64,000 nucleotides of DNA from Tomocerus qinae (Eukaryota > Arthropoda > Collembola > Entomobryomorpha > Tomoceridae), in NCBI GenBank assembly GCA_020055645.1, contig CM034546.1, forward strand, positions 10,850,001 to 10,914,000, written 5' to 3'. Shown here piece by piece: positions 32,047-48,344 of the stretch; the stretch's first letter is position 1; each line of letters begins with the position of its first letter. The position numbers were made by a program, and so were the translations under genes. The notes beneath the pieces were generated by a model, which ran no database searches, was not told where the DNA came from, and worked only from the letters and a program-made list of their open reading frames with translations.

Positions 32047-35000
32047 TTAAATTATCAATATTTATATGCAGGTACACATAAAACCACGAAGAAATGAATT
32101 AAGAGAACAAAGAGAAGGGAGTATTACTTAGGACATTCAAAATTTGGGTGACTTAAATTAGGTTCTCCTACAGAGCTCTAGAATTTTCAATTTTTTGAAT
32201 CCAAGATTGAAAAGATAGTTTTCTTGTTGAATATCATTCTACGAATACAACTATATGGTAGGGTTAAATCATCAAAAAATATAGCTAGATTACATAGAAC
32301 TACAAAGAAAATCATTTTAAGGACATAAAAACATAGGTATTAGTGGGGTCAATAAAAATTTGATTGACTTAAAAGGGTCTTCGTCTCAAGCTCTAGAATT
32401 TTCAATTATTTAAATTCAAGATTGAAAAGATAGTTTTCTTGTTGACTATCATTCTACGAAAACAACTATATGGTAGTGTTAAATCATCCAAAATTATAGT
32501 TAGATTACATAGAACTACAAAGAAAATCATTTTAAGGACATAAAAACATACGTATTAGTGGGGTCAATAAAAATTTGACTGACTTAAAAGGGTCTTCGTC
32601 TCAAGCTCTAGAATTTTCAATTTTTCAAATTCAAGATTGAAAAATCAAAATTTGTATTGAGTATCACTCTACGAATACAACTATATGAACAGGTTATATT
32701 ATCAATATTTATATGCAGGAACACATAAAACCACGGTAAAAATGAATTAAAAGAACAAAAAGAAGGGAGTATTATTTAGGACATTCAAAATTTGGGTGAC
32801 TTAAATTAGATTCTCCTTCAGAGCTCTAGAATTTTCAATTTTTTGAATCCAAGATTGAAAAGATAGTTTTCTTGTTGACTATCATTCTACGAATACAACT
32901 ATATGGTAGGGTTAAGTCATCAAAAAATATAGCTGGATTACATAGAACTACAAAGAAAATCATTTTAAAGGACATAAAAACATAGGTATTAGTGGGGTCA
33001 ATAAAAATTTGATTGACTTGAGTCTTCGTCTCAAGCTCAACAATTTTCAATTATTTATATTCAAGATTGAAAAACGAAAATTCATATTGAGTATCATTCT
33101 ACGAATACAACTATATGAAAAGGTTTAATTATCAATATTTATATGCAGGAACACATAAAACCACGAAGAAATGAATTGGGAGGACAAAGAGAAGGGAGTA
33201 TTACTTAGGACATTCAAAATTTGAGTGACTTAAATTAGGTTCTCCTTCAGAGCTCTAGAATTTTCAATTTTTTGAATCCAAGATTGAAAAGATAGTTTTC
33301 TTGTTGACTATCATTCTACGAATACAACTATATGGTAGGGTTAAATCATCAAAAAATATAGCTAGATTACATAGAACTACAAAGAAAATCATTTTAAGGA
33401 CATAAAAACATAGGTATTAGTGGGGTCAATAAAAATTTGACTGGCTTAAAAGGGTCTTCGTCACAAGCTCTAGAATTTTCAATTATTTAAATTCAAGATT
33501 GAAAAATCAAAATTCATATTGAGTATCATTCTACGAATACAACTATATGAACAGGTTACATTATCAATATTTATATGCAGGAACACATAAAACCACGAAG
33601 AAATGAATTAAAAGAACAAAGAAAAGGGAGTATTATTTAGGACATTCAAAATTTGGGTGACTTAAATTAGATTCTCCTTCAGAGCTCTATAGAACTTTCA
33701 ATTATTTGAATCCAAGATTGAAAAGATAGTTTTCTTGTTGACTATCATTCTACGAATACAACTATATCGTAGTGTTAAATCATCAAAAAATATAGCTAGA
33801 TTACATAGAACGACCAAGAAAATCATTTTAAGGACATAAAAACAAAGGTATTAGTGGGGTCAATAAAAATTTGACTGACTTAAAAGGGTCTTCGTCTCGA
33901 GTTCTAGAATTTCAATTATTTGAATCCAAGATTGAAAAGATAGTTTTCTTGTTGACTATCATTCTACGAATACAACTATATGGTACGGTTAAATCATCCA
34001 AAATTATAGTTAGATTACATAGAACTACAAAGAAAATCATTTTAAGGACATAAAAACATAGGTATTAGTGGGGTCAATAAAAATTTGACTGACTTAAAAG
34101 GGTCTTCGTCTCAAGCTCTAGAATTTTCAATTTTTCAAATTCAAGATTGAAAAATCAAAATTTGTATTGAGTATCACTCTACGAATACAACTATATGAAC
34201 AGGTTATATTATCAATATTTATATGCAGGAACACATAAAACCACGGTAAAAATGAATTAAAAGAACAAAAAGAAGGGAGTATTATTTAGGACATTCAAAA
34301 TTTGGGTGACTTAAATTAGATTCTCCTTCAGAGCTCTAGAATTTTCAATTTTTTGAATCCAAGATTGAAAAGATAGTTTTCTTGTTGACTATCATTCTAC
34401 GAATACAACTATATGGTAGGGTTAAGTCATCAAAAAATATAGCTGGATTACATAGAACTACAAAGAAAATCATTTTAAAGGACATAAAAACATAGGTATT
34501 AGTGGGGTCAATAAAAATTTGATTGACTTGAGTCTTCGTCTCAAGCTCAACAATTTTCAATTATTTATATTCAAGATTGAAAAACGAAAATTCATATTGA
34601 GTATCATTCTACGAATGCAACTATATGAAAAAGGTTTAATTATCAATATTTATATGCAGGAACACATAAAACCACGAAGAAATGAATTGGGAGGACAAAG
34701 AGAAGGGAGTATTACTTAGGACATTCAAAATTTGGGTGACTTAAATTAGATTCTCCTTCAGAGCTCTATAGAACTTTCAATTATTTGAATCCAAGATTGA
34801 AAAGATAGTTTTCTTGTTGACTATCATTCTACGAATACAACTATATGGTAGGGTTAAATCATCAAAAAATTATAGCTAGATTACATAGAACTACAAAGGA
34901 AATCATTTTAAGGACATAAAAACATAGGTATTAGTGGGGTCAATAAAAATTTGATTGACTTAAAAGGGTCTTCGTCTCGAGCTCTAGAATTTTCAATTAG

Positions 35001-38000
35001 CTCTAGAATTTTCAATTATTTGAATCCAAGATTGAAAAAGATAGTTTTTCTTGTTGCCTATCATTCTACGAATACAACTATATGGTACGGTTAAATCATC
35101 TAAAATTACAGCTAGATTACATAGAACTACAAAGAAAATCATTTTAAAGGACATAAAAACATAGGTATTAGTGGGGTCAATACATAGAACTACAAAGAAA
35201 ATCATTTTAAGGACATAAAAACATAGGTATTAGTGGGGTCAATAAAAATTTGACTGGCTTAAAAGGGTCTTCGTCACAAGCTCTAGAATTTTCTATTATT
35301 TCAAATCAAGATTGAAAAATCAAAATTTGTATTGAATATCATTCTACGAATACAACTATATGAACAGGTTACATTATCAATATTTATATGGAGGAACACA
35401 TAAAACCACGAAGAAATGAATTAAGAGAACAAAGAGAAGGGAGTATTATTAAGGACATTCAAAATTTGGGTGACTTAAATTAGATTCTCCTTCAAAGCTC
35501 TAGAATTTTCAATTTTTTGAATCCAAGATTGAAAAGATAGTTTTCTTGTTGACTATCATTCTACGAATACAACTATATGGTAGGGTTAAGTCATCAAAAA
35601 ATATAGCTGGATTACATAGAACTACAAAGAAAATCATTTTAAAGGACATAAAAACATAGGTATTAGTGGGGTCAATAAAAATTTGATTGACTTGAGTCTT
35701 CGTCTCAAGCTCAACAATTTTCAAATATTTATATTCAAGATTGAAAAACGAAAATTCATATTGAGTATCATTCTACGAATGCAACTATATGAAAAGGTTT
35801 AACTATCAATATTTATATGCAGGAACACATAAAACCACGAAGAAATGAATTGGGAGGACAAAGAGAAGGGAGTATTACTTAGGACATTCAAAATTTGAGT
35901 GACTTAAATTAGGTTCTCCTTCAGAGCTCTATAGAACTTTCAATTATTTGAATCCAAGATTGAAAAGATAGTTTTCTTGTTGACTATCATTCTACGAATA
36001 CAACTATATCGTAGTGTTAAATCATCAAAAATTATAGCTAGATTACATAGAACGACCAAGAAAATCATTTTAAGGACATAAAAACAAAGGTATTAGTGGG
36101 GTCAATAAAAATTTGACTGACTTAAAAGGGTCTTCGTCTCGAGCTCTAGAATTTTCAATTATTTGAATCCAAGATTGAAAAGATAGTTTTCTTGTTGACT
36201 ATCATTCTACGAATACAACTATATGGTACGGTTAAATCATCTAAAATTACAGTTAGATTACATAGAACTACAAAGAAAATCATTTTAAGGACATAAAAAC
36301 ATAGGTATTAGTGGGGTCAATAAAAATTTGACTGGCTTAAAAGGGTCTTCGTCACAAGCTCTAGAATTTTCTATTATTTCAAATCAAGATTGAAAAATCA
36401 AAATTTGTATTGAATATCATTCTACGAATACAACTATATGAACAGGTTACATTATCAATATTTATATGGAGGAACAAATAAAACCACGAAGAAATGAATT
36501 AAGAGAACAAAGAGAAGGGAGTATTATTTAGGACATTCAAAATTTGGGTGACTTAAATTAGATTCTCCTTCAGAGCTCTAGAATTTTCAATTTTTTTAAT
36601 CCAAGATTGAAAAGATAGTTTTCTTGTTGACTATCATTCTACGAATACAACTATATGGTATGGTTAAATCATCCAAAATTATAGTTAGATTACATAGAAC
36701 TACAAAGAAAATCATTTTAAGGACATAAAAACATAGGTATTAGTGGGGTCAAAAAAATTTGATTGATTTAAAATGGTCTTCGTCTCTAGCTCTAGAATTT
36801 TCAATTATTTGAATCCAAGATTGAAAAGATAGTTTTCTTGTTGACTATCATTCTACGAATACAACTATATGGTACGGTTAAATCATCCAAAATTATAGTT
36901 AGATTACATAGAACTACAAAGAAAATCATTTTAAGGACATAAAAATATAGGTATTAGTGGGGTCAATAAAAATTTGACTGACTTAAAATGGTCTTCGTCT
37001 CAAGCTCTAGAATTTTCAATTTTTCAAATTCAAGATTGAAAAATCAAAATTTGTATTGAGTATCACTCTACGAATACAACTATATGAACAGGTTATATTA
37101 TCAATATTTATATGCAGGAACACATAAAACCACGGTAAAAATGAATTAAAAGAACAAAAAGAAGGGAGTATTATTTAGGACATTCAAAATTTAGGAGACT
37201 TAATATAGATTCTCCTTCAGAGCTCTGGAATTTTCGATTTTTTGAATCCAAGATTGAAAAGATAGTTTTCTTGTTGACTATCATTTTACGAATACAACTA
37301 TATGGTAGGGTTAAGTCATCAAAAAATATAGCTGGATTACATAGAACTACAAAGAAAATCATTTTAAAGGATATAAAAACATAGGTATTAGTGGGGTCAA
37401 TAAAAATTTGATTGACTTGAAAGGGTCTTCGTCTCAAGCTCAACAATTTTCAATTATTTATATTCAAGATTGAAAACGAAAATTCATATTGAGTATCATT
37501 CTACGAATGCAACTATATGAAAAGGTTTAATTATCAATATTTATATGCAGGAACACATAAAACCACGAAGAAATGAATTGGGAGGACAAAGAGAAGGGAG
37601 TATTACTTAGGACATTCAAAATTTGAGTGACTTAAATTAGGTTCTCCTTCAGAGCTCTAGAATTTTCAATTTTTTGAATCCAAGATTGAAAAGATAGTTT
37701 TTCTTGTTGATTATCATTCTACGAATACAACTATATCGTAGTGTTAAATCATCAAAAAATATAGCTAGATTACATAGAACGACCAAGAAAATCATTTTAA
37801 GGACATAAAAACGAAGGTATTAGTGGGGTCAATAAAAATTTGACTGACTTAAAAGGGTCTTCGTCTCGAGCTCTAGAATTTTCAATTATTTGAATCCAAG
37901 ATTGAAAAGATAGTTTTCTTGTTGACTATCATTCTACGAATACAACTATATGGTACGGTTAAATCATCTAAAATTACAGCTAGATTACATAGAACTACAA

Positions 38001-41000
38001 AGAAAATCATTTTAAGGACATAAAAACATAGGTATTAGTGGGGTCAATAAAAATTTGACTGGCTTAAAAGGGTCTTCGTCACAAGCTCTAGAATTTTCTA
38101 TTATTTAAAATCAAGATTGAAAAAATCAAAATTTGTATTGAGTATCATTCTACGAATACAACTATATGGACAGGTTACATTATCAATATTTATATGGAGG
38201 AACACATAAAACCACGAAGAAATGAATTAAGAGAACAAAGAGAAGGGAGTATTATTTAGGACATTCAAAATTTGGGTGACTTAAATTAGATTCTCCTTCA
38301 GAGCTCTAGAATTTTCAATTTTTTTAATCCAAGATTGAAAAGATAGTTTTCTTGTTGACTATCATTCTACGAATACAAATATATGGTAGGGTTAAATCAT
38401 CAAAAATATAGCTAGATTACATAGAACTACAAAGAAACTCATTTTAAGGACATAAAAACATAGGTATTAGTGGGGTCAATAAAAATTTGACTGGCTTAAA
38501 AGGGTCTTCGTCACAAGCTCTAGAATTTTCAATTATTTAAATTCAAGATTAAAAAATCAAAATTCATATTGAGTATCATTCTACGCATACAACTATGTGA
38601 ACAGGTTACATTATCAATATTTATATGCAGGAACACATAAAACCACGAAGAAATGAATTAAGAGAACAAACAAAAGGGAGTATTATTTAGGACATTCAAA
38701 ATTTGGGTGACTTAAATTAGATTCTCCTTCAGAGCTCTATAGAACTTTCAATTATTTGAATCCAAGATTGAAAAGATAGTTTTCTTGTTGACTATCATTC
38801 TACGAATACAACTATATGGTACGGTTAAATCAACCAAAATTATAGTTAGATTACATAGAACTACAAAGAAAATCATTTTAAGGACATAAAAACATAGGCA
38901 TTAGTGGGGTCAATAAAAATTTGACTGACTTAAAAGGGTCTTCGTCTCAAGCCCCAGAATTTTCAATTTTTCAAATTCAAGATTGAAAAATCAAAATTTG
39001 TATTGAGTATCACTCTACGAATACAACTATATGAACAGGTTATATTATCAATATTTATATGCAGGAACACATAAAACCACGGTAAAAATGAATTAAAAGA
39101 ACAAAAAGAAGGGAGTATTATTTAGGACATTCAAAATTTGGGTGACTTAAATTAGATTCTCCTTCAGAGCTCTAGAATTTTCAATTTTTTTAATCCAAGA
39201 TTGAAAAGATAGTTTTCTTGTTGACTATCATTCTACGAATACAACTATATGGTAGGGTTAAGTCATCAAAAAATATAGCTGGATTACATAGAACTACAAA
39301 GAAAATCATTTTAAAGGACATAAAAACATAGGTATTAGTGGGGTCAATAAAAATTTGATTGACTTGAAAGGGTCTTCGTCTCAAGCTCAACAATTTTCAA
39401 TTATTTATATTCAAGATTGAAAAACGAAAATTCATATTGAGTATCATTCTACGAATGCAACTATATGAAAAGGTTTAATTATCAATTTTTATATGCAGGA
39501 ACACATAAAACCACGAAGAAATGAATTGGGAGGACAAAGAGAAGGGAGTATTACTTAGGACATTCAAAATTTGAGTGACTTAAATTAGGTTCTCCTTCAG
39601 AGCTCTAGAATTTTCAATTTTTTGAATCTAAGATTGAAAAGATAGTTTTCTTGTTGATTATCATTCTACGAATACAACTATATCGTAGTGTTAAATCATC
39701 AAAAAATATAGCTAGATTACATAGAACGACCAAGAAAATCATTTTAAGGACATAAAAACGAAGGTATTAGTGGGGTCAATAAAAATTTGACTGACTTAAA
39801 AGGGTCTTCGTCTCGAGCTCTAGAATTTTCAATTATTTGAATCCAAGATTGAAAAGATAGTTTTCTTGTTGACTATCATTCTACGAATACAACTATATGG
39901 TACGGTTAAATCATCTAAAATTACAGCTAGATTACATAGAACTACAAAGAAAATCATTTTAAGGACATAAAAACATAGGTATTAGTGGGGTCAATAAAAA
40001 TTTGACTGGCTTAAAAGGGTCTTCGTCACAAGCTCTAGAATTTTCTATTATTTAAAATCAAGATTGAAAAATCAAAATTTGTATTGAGTATCATTCTACG
40101 AATACAACTATATGAACAGGTTACATTATCAATATTTATATGGAGGAACACATAAAACCACGAAGAAATGAATTAAGAGAACAAAGAGAAGGGAGTATTA
40201 TTTAGGACATTCAAAATTTGGGAGACTTAAATTAGATTCTCCTTCAGAGCTCTAGAATTTTCAATTTTTTTAATCCAAGATTGAAAAGATAGTTTTCTTG
40301 TTGACTATCATTCTACGAATACAAATATATGGTAGGGTTAAATCATCAAAAAATATAGCTAGATTACATAGAACTGCAAAGAAACTCATTTTAAGGACAT
40401 AAAAACATAGGTATTAGTGGGGTCAATAAAAATTTGACTGGCTTAAAAGGGTCTTCGTCACAAGCTCTAGAATTTTCAATTATTTAAATTCAAGATTAAA
40501 AAATCAAAATTCATATTGAGTATCATTCTACGCATACAACTATGTGAACAGGTTACATTATCAATATTTATATGCAGGAACACATAAAACCACGAAGAAA
40601 TGAATTAAGAGAACAAACAAAAGGGAGTATTATTTAGGACATTCAAAATTTGGGTGACTTAAATTAGATTCTCCTTCAGAGCTCTATAGAACTTTCAATT
40701 ATTTGAATCCAAGATTGAAAAGATAGTTTTCTTGTTGACTATCATTCTACGAATACAACTATATGGTACGGTTAAATCAACCAAAATTATAGTTAGATTA
40801 CATAGAACTACAAAGAAAATCATTTTAAGGACATAAAAACATAGGTATTAGTGGGGTCAATAAAAATTTGACTGACTTAAAAGGGTCTTCGTCTCAAGCT
40901 CTAGAATTTTCAATTTTTCAAATTCAAGATTGAAAAATCAAAATTTGTATTGAGTATCACTCTACGAATACAACTATATGAACAGGTTATATTATCAATA

Positions 41001-44000
41001 TTTATATGCAGGAACACATAAAACCACGGTAAAAATGAATTAAAAGAACAAAAAGAAGGGAGTATTATTTAGGACATTCAAAATTTGGGTGACTTAAATT
41101 AGATTCTCCTTCAGAGCTCTAGAATTTTCAATTTTTTGAATCCAAGATTGAAAAGATAGTTTTCTTGTTGACTATCATTCTACGAATACAACTATATGGT
41201 AGGGTTAAGTCATCAAAAAATATAGCTGGATTACATAGAACTACAAAGAAAATCATTTTAAAGGACATAAAAACATAGGTATTAGTGGGGTCAATAAAAA
41301 TTTGATTGATTTAAAAGGGTCTTCGTCTCTAGCTCTAGAATTTTCAATTATTTGAATCCAAGATTGAAAAGATAGTTTTCTTGTTGACTATCATTCTACG
41401 AATACAACTATATGGTACGGTTAAATCATCCAAAATTATAGTTAGATTACATAGAACTACAAAGAAAATCATTTTAAGGACATAAAAATATAGGTATTAG
41501 TGGGGTCAATAAAAATTTGACTGACTTAAAAGGGTCTTCGTCTCAAGCTCTAGAATTTTCAATTTTTCAAATTCAAGATTGAAAAATCAAAATTTGTATT
41601 GAGTATCACTCTACGAATACAACTATATGAACAGGTTATATTATCAATATTTATATGCAGGAACACATAAAACCACGGTAAAAATGAATTAAAAGAACAA
41701 AAAGAAGGGAGTATTATTTAGGACATTCAAAATTTAGGAGACTTAATATAGATTCTCCTTCAGAGCTCTAGAATTTTCGATTTTTTGAATCCAAGATTGA
41801 AAAGATAGTTTTCTTGTTGACTATCATTTTACGAATACAACTATATGGTAGGGTTAAGTCATCAAAAAATATAGCTGGATTACATAGAACTATAAAGAAA
41901 ATCATTTTAAAGGATATAAAAACATAGGTATTAGTGGGGTCAATAAAAATTTGATTGACTTGAAAGGGTCTTCGTCTCAAGCTCAACAATTTTCAATTAT
42001 TTATATTCAAGATTGAAAAACGAAAATTCATATTGAGTATCATTCTACGAATGCAACTATATGAAAAGGTTTAATTATCAATATTTATATGCAGGAACAC
42101 ATAAAACCACGAAGAAATGAATTGGGAGGACAAAGAGAAGGGAGTATTACTTAGGACATTCAAAATTTGAGTGACTTAAATTAGGTTCTCCTTCAGAGCT
42201 CTAGAATTTTCAATTTTTTGAATCCAAGATTGAAAAGATAGTTTTCTTGTTGACTATCATTCTACGAATATAACTATATCGTAGTGTTAAATCATCAAAA
42301 AATATAGCTAGATTACATAGAACGACCAAGAAAATCATTTTAAGGACATAAAAACGAAGGTATTAGTGGGGTCAATAAAAATTTGACTGACTTAAAAGGG
42401 TCTTCGTCTCGAGCTCTAGAATTTTCAATTATTTGAATCCAAGATTGAAAAGATAGTTTTCTTGTTGACTATCATTCTACGAATACAACTATATGGTACG
42501 GTTAAATCATCTAAAATTACAGCTAGATTACATAGAACTACAAAGAAAATCATTTTAAGGACATAAAAACATAGGTATTAGTGGGGTCAATAAAAATTTG
42601 ACTGGCTTAAAAGGGTCTTCGTCACAAGCTCTAGAATTTTCTATTATTTAAAATCAAGATTGAAAAATCAAAATTTGTATTGAGTATCATTCTACGAATA
42701 CAACTATATGAACAGGTTACATTATCAATATTTATATGGAGGAACACATAAAACCACGAAGAAATGAATTAAGAGAACAAAGAGAAGGGAGTATTATTTA
42801 GGACATTCAAAATTTGGGTGACTTAAATTAGATTCTCCTTCAGAGCTCTAGAATTTTTCAATTTTTTGAATCCAAGATTGAAAAGATAGTTTTCTTGTTG
42901 ACTATCATTCTACGAATACAAATATATGGTAGGGTTAAATCATCAAAAAATATAGCTAGATTACATAGAACTACAAAGAAACTCATTTTAAGGACATAAA
43001 AACATAGGTATTAGTGGGGTCAATAAAAATTTGACTGGCTTAAAAGGGTCTTCGTCACAAGCTCTAGAATTTTCAATTATTTAAATTCAAGATTAAAAAA
43101 TCAAAATTCATATTGAGTATCATTCTACGCATACAACTATGTGAACAGGTTACATTATCAATATTTATATGCAGGAACACATAAAACCACGAAGAAATGA
43201 ATTAAGAGAACAAACAAAAGGGAGTATTATTTAGGACATTCAAAATTTGGGTGACTTAAATTAGATTCTCCTTCAGAGCTCTATAGAACTTTCAATTATT
43301 TGAATCCAAGATTGAAAAGATAGTTTTCTTGTTGACTATCATTCTACGAATACAACTATATGGTACGGTTAAATCAACCAAAATTATAGTTAGATTACAT
43401 AGAACTACAAAGAAAATCATTTTAAGGACATAAAAACATAGGTATTAGTGGGGTCAATAAAAATTTGACTGACTTAAAAGGGTCTTCGTCTCAAGCTCTA
43501 GAATTTTCAATTTTTCAAATTCAAGATTGAAAAATCAAAATTTGTATTGAGTATCACTCTACGAATACAACTATATGAACAGGTTATATTATCAATATTT
43601 ATATGCAGGAACACATAAAACCACGGTAAAAATGAATTAAAAGAACAAAAAGAAGGGAGTATTATTTAGGACATTCAAAATTTAGGAGACTTAATATAGA
43701 TTCTCCTTCAGAGCTCTAGAATTTTCGATTTTTTGAATCCAAGATTGAAAAGATAGTTTTCTTGTTGACTATCATTCTACGAATACAACTATATGGTAGG
43801 GTTAAGTCATCAAAAAATATAGCTGGATTACATAGAACTACAAAGAAAATCATTTTAAAGGATATAAAAACATAGGTATTAGTGGGGTCAATAAAAATTT
43901 GATTGACTTGAAAGGGTCTTCGTCTCAAGCTCAACAATTTTCAATTATTTATATTCAAGATTGAAAAACGAAAATTCATATTGAGTATCATTCTACGAAT

Positions 44001-47000
44001 GCAACTATATGAAAAGGTTTAATTATCAATATTTATATGCAGGAACACATAAAACCACGAAGAAATGAATTGGGAGGACAAAGAGAAGGGAGTGTTACTT
44101 AGGACATTCAAAATTTGAGTGACTTAAATTAGGTTCTCCTTCAGAGCTCTAGAATTTTCAATTTTTTGAATCCAAGATTGAAAAGATAGTTTTCTTGTTG
44201 ATTATCATTCTACGAATACAACTATATCGTAGTGTTAAATCATCAAAAAATATAGCTAGATTACATAGAACGACCAAGAAAATCATTTTAAGGACATAAA
44301 AACGAAGGTATTAGTGGGGTCAATAAAAATTTGACTGACTTAAAAGGGTCTTCGTCTCGAGCTCTAGAATTTTCAATTATTTGAATCCAAGATTGAAAAG
44401 ATAGTTTTCTTGTTGACTATCATTCTACGAATACAACTATATGGTACGGTTAAATCATCTAAAATTACAGCTAGATTACATAGAACTACAAAGAAAATCA
44501 TTTTAAGGACATAAAAACATAGGTATTAGTGGGGTCAATAAAAATTTGACTGGCTTAAAAGGGTCTTCGTCACAAGCTCTAGAATTTTCTATTATTTAAA
44601 ATCAAGATTGAAAAATCAAAATTTGTATTGAGTATCATTCTACGAATACAACTATATGAACAGGTTACATTATCAATATTTATATGGAGGAACACATAAA
44701 ACCACGAAGAAATGAATTAAGAGAACAAAGAGAAGGGAGTATTATTTAGGACATTCAAAATTTGGGTGACTTAAATTAGATTCTCCTTCAGAGCTCTAGA
44801 ATTTTCAATTTTTTTAATCCAAGATTGAAAAGATAGTTTTCTTGTTGACTATCATTCTACGAATACAAATATATGGTAGGGTTAAATCATCAAAAAATAT
44901 AGCTAGATTACATAGAACTACAAAGAAACTCATTTTAAGGACATAAAAACATAGGTATTAGTGGGGTCAATAAAAATTTGACTGGCTTAAAAGGGTCTTC
45001 GTCACAAGCTCTAGAATTTTCAATTATTTAAATTCAAGATTAAAAAATCAAAATTCATATTGAGTATCATTCTACGCATACAACTATGTGAACAGGTTAC
45101 ATTATCAATATTTATATGCAGGAACACATAAAACCACGAAGAAATGAATTAAGAGAACAAACAAAAGGGAGTATTATTTAGGACATTCAAAATTTGGGTG
45201 ACTTAAATTAGATTCTCCTTCAGAGCTCTATAGAACTTTCAATTATTTGAATCCAAGATTGAAAAGATAGTTTTCTTGTTGACTATCATTCTACGAATAC
45301 AACTATATGGTACGGTTAAATCAACCAAAATTATAGTTAGATTACATAGAACTACAAAGAAAATCATTTTAAGGACATAAAAACATAGGTATTAGTGGGG
45401 TCAATAAAAATTTGACTGACTTAAAAGGGTCTTCGTCTCAAGCTCTAGAATTTTCAATTTTTCAAATTCAAGATTGAAAAATCAAAATTTGTATTGAGTA
45501 TCACTCTACGAATACAACTATATGAACAGGTTATATTATCAATATTTATATGCAGGAACACATAAAACCACGGTAAAAATGATTTAAATAACAAAAAGAA
45601 GGGAGTATTATTTAGGACATTCAAAATTTGGGTGACTTAAATTAGATTCTCCTTCAGAGCTCTAGAATTTTCAATTTTTTGAATCCAAGATTGAAAAGAT
45701 AGTTTTCTTGTTGACTATCATTCTACGAATACAACTATATGGTAGGGTTAAGTCATCAAAAAATATAGCTGGATTACATAGAACTACAAAGAAAATCATT
45801 TTAAAGGACATAAAAACATAGGTATTAGTGGGGTCAATAAAAATTTGATTGACTTGAGTCTTCGTCTCAAGCTCAACAATTTTCAATTATTTATATTCAA
45901 GATTGAAAAACGAAAATTCATATTGAGTATCATTCTACGAATGCAACTATATGAAAAGGTTTAATTATCAATATTTATATGCAGGAACACATAAAACCAC
46001 GAAGAAATGAATTGGGAGGACAAAGAGAAGGGAGTATTACTTAGGACATTCAAAATTTAGGTGACTTAAATTAGATTCTCCTTCAGAGCTCTATAGAACT
46101 TTCAATTATTTGAATCCAAGATTGAAAAGATAGTTTTCTTGTTGACTATCATTCTACGAATACAACTATATGGTAGGGTTAAATCATCAAAAAATATAGC
46201 TAGATTACATAGAACTACAAAGAAAATCATTTTAAGGACAAAAAAACATAGGTATTAGTGGGGTCAATAAAAATTTGATTGCTTTAAAAGGGTCTTCGTC
46301 TCGAGCTCTAGAATTTTCAATTATTTGAATCCAAGATTGAAAAGATAGTTTTCTTGTTGCCTATCATTCTACGAATACAACTATATGGTACGGTTAAATC
46401 ATCTAAAATTACAGTTAGATTACATAGAACTACAAAGAAAATCATTTTAAGGACATAAAAACATAGGTATTAGTGGGGTCAATAAAAATTTGACTGGCTT
46501 AAAAGGGTCTTCGTCACAAGCTCTAGAATTTTCTATTATTTCAAATCAAGATTGAAAAATCAAAATTTGTATTGAATATCATTCTACGAATACAACTATA
46601 TGAACAGGTTACATTATCAATATTTATATGGAGGAACAAATAAAACCACGAAGAAATGAATTAAGAGAACAAAGAGAAGGGAGTATTATTTAGGACATTC
46701 AAAATTTGGGTGACTTAAATTAGATTCTCCTTCAGAGCTCTAGAATTTTCAATTTTTTTAATCCAAGATTGAAAAGATAGTTTTCTTGTTGACTATCATT
46801 CTACGAATACAACTATATGGTATGGTTAAATCATCCAAAATTATAGTTAGATTACATAGAACTACAAAGAAAATCATTTTAAGGACATAAAAACATAGGT
46901 ATTAGTGGGGTCAAAAAAATTTGATTGATTTAAAAGGGTCTTCGTCTCTAGCTGTAGAATTTTCAATTATTTGAATCCAAGATTGAAAAGATAGTTTTCT

Positions 47001-48344
47001 TGTTGACTATCATTCTACGAATACAACTATATGGTACGGTTAAATCATCCAAAATTATAGTTAGATTACATAGAACTACAAAGAAAATCATTTTAAGGAC
47101 ATAAAAATATAGGTATTAGTGGGGTCAATAAAAATTTGACTGACTTAAAAGGGTCTTCGTCTCAAGCTCTAGAATTTTCAATTTTTCAAATTCAAGATTG
47201 AAAAATCAAAATTTGTATTGAGTATCACTCTACGAATACAACTATATGAACAGGTTATATTATCAATATTTATATGCAGGAACACATAAAACCACGGTAA
47301 AAATGAATTAAAAGAACAAAAAGAAGGGAGTATTATTTAGGACATTCAAAATTTAGGAGACTTAATATAGATTCTCCTTCAGAGCTCTAGAATTTTCAAT
47401 TTTTTGAATCCAAGATTGAAAAGATAGTTTTCTTGTTGACTATCATTCTACGAATACAACTATATGGTAGGGTTAAGTCATCAAAAAATATAGCTGGATT
47501 ACATAGAACTACAAAGAAAATCATTTTAAAGGATATAAAAACATAGGTATTAGTGGGGTCAATAAAAATTTGATTGACTTGAAAGGGTCTTCGTCTCAAG
47601 CTCAACAATTTTCAATTATTTATATTCAAGATTGAAAAACGAAAATTCATATTGAGTATCATTCTACGAATGCAACTATATGAAAAGGTTTAATTATCAA
47701 TATTTATATGCAGGAACACATAAAACCACGAAGAAATGAATTGGGAGGACAAAGAGAAGGGAGTATTACTTAGGACATTCAAAATTTGAGTGACTTAAAT
47801 TAGGTTCTCCTTCAGAGCTCTAGAATTTTCAATTTTTTGAATCCAAGATTGAAAAGATAGTTTTCTTGTTGATTATCATTCTACGAATACAACTATATCG
47901 TAGTGTTAAATCATCAAAAAATATAGCTAGATTACATAGAACGACCAAGAAAATCATTTTAAGGACAAAAAAACGAAGGTATTAGTGGGGTCAATAAAAA
48001 TTTGACTGACTTAAAAGGGTCTTCGTCTCGAGCTCTAGAATTTTCAATTATTTGAATCCAAGATTGAAAAGATAGTTTTCTTGTTGACTATCATTCTACG
48101 AATACAACTATATGGTACGGTTAAATCATCTAAAATTACAGTTAGATTACATAGAACTACAAAGAAAATCATTTTAAGGACATAAAAACATAGGTATTAG
48201 TGGGGTCAATAAAAATTTGACTGGCTTAAAAGGGTCTTCGTCACAAGCTCTAGAATTTTCTATTATTTAAAATCAAGATTGAAAAATCAAAATTTGTATT
48301 GAGTATCATTCTACGAATACAACTATATGAACAGGTTACATTAT
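32047..48344. repeat. Satellite array, central block with nine-monomer higher-order repeat
   Basis: Monomers of about 216 bp. Between 41764 and 43711 nine monomers occur in the order A B A A B A B A B (1,947 bp), and the next unit to about 45666 repeats the same variants. Marker variants support this: the ctctatagaactttc monomer is at 38735, 40682, 43280 and 45228; the aagctcaacaattttc monomer is at 41980 and 43928. The left part (32-37 kb) has other spacings, such as a seven-monomer 1,510-bp repeat (32835 against 34345). Local slips occur at 34979-35010 and 35121-35230. The 70-73-residue open frames that recur in type A monomers are satellite artefacts. Confidence 0.95.
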
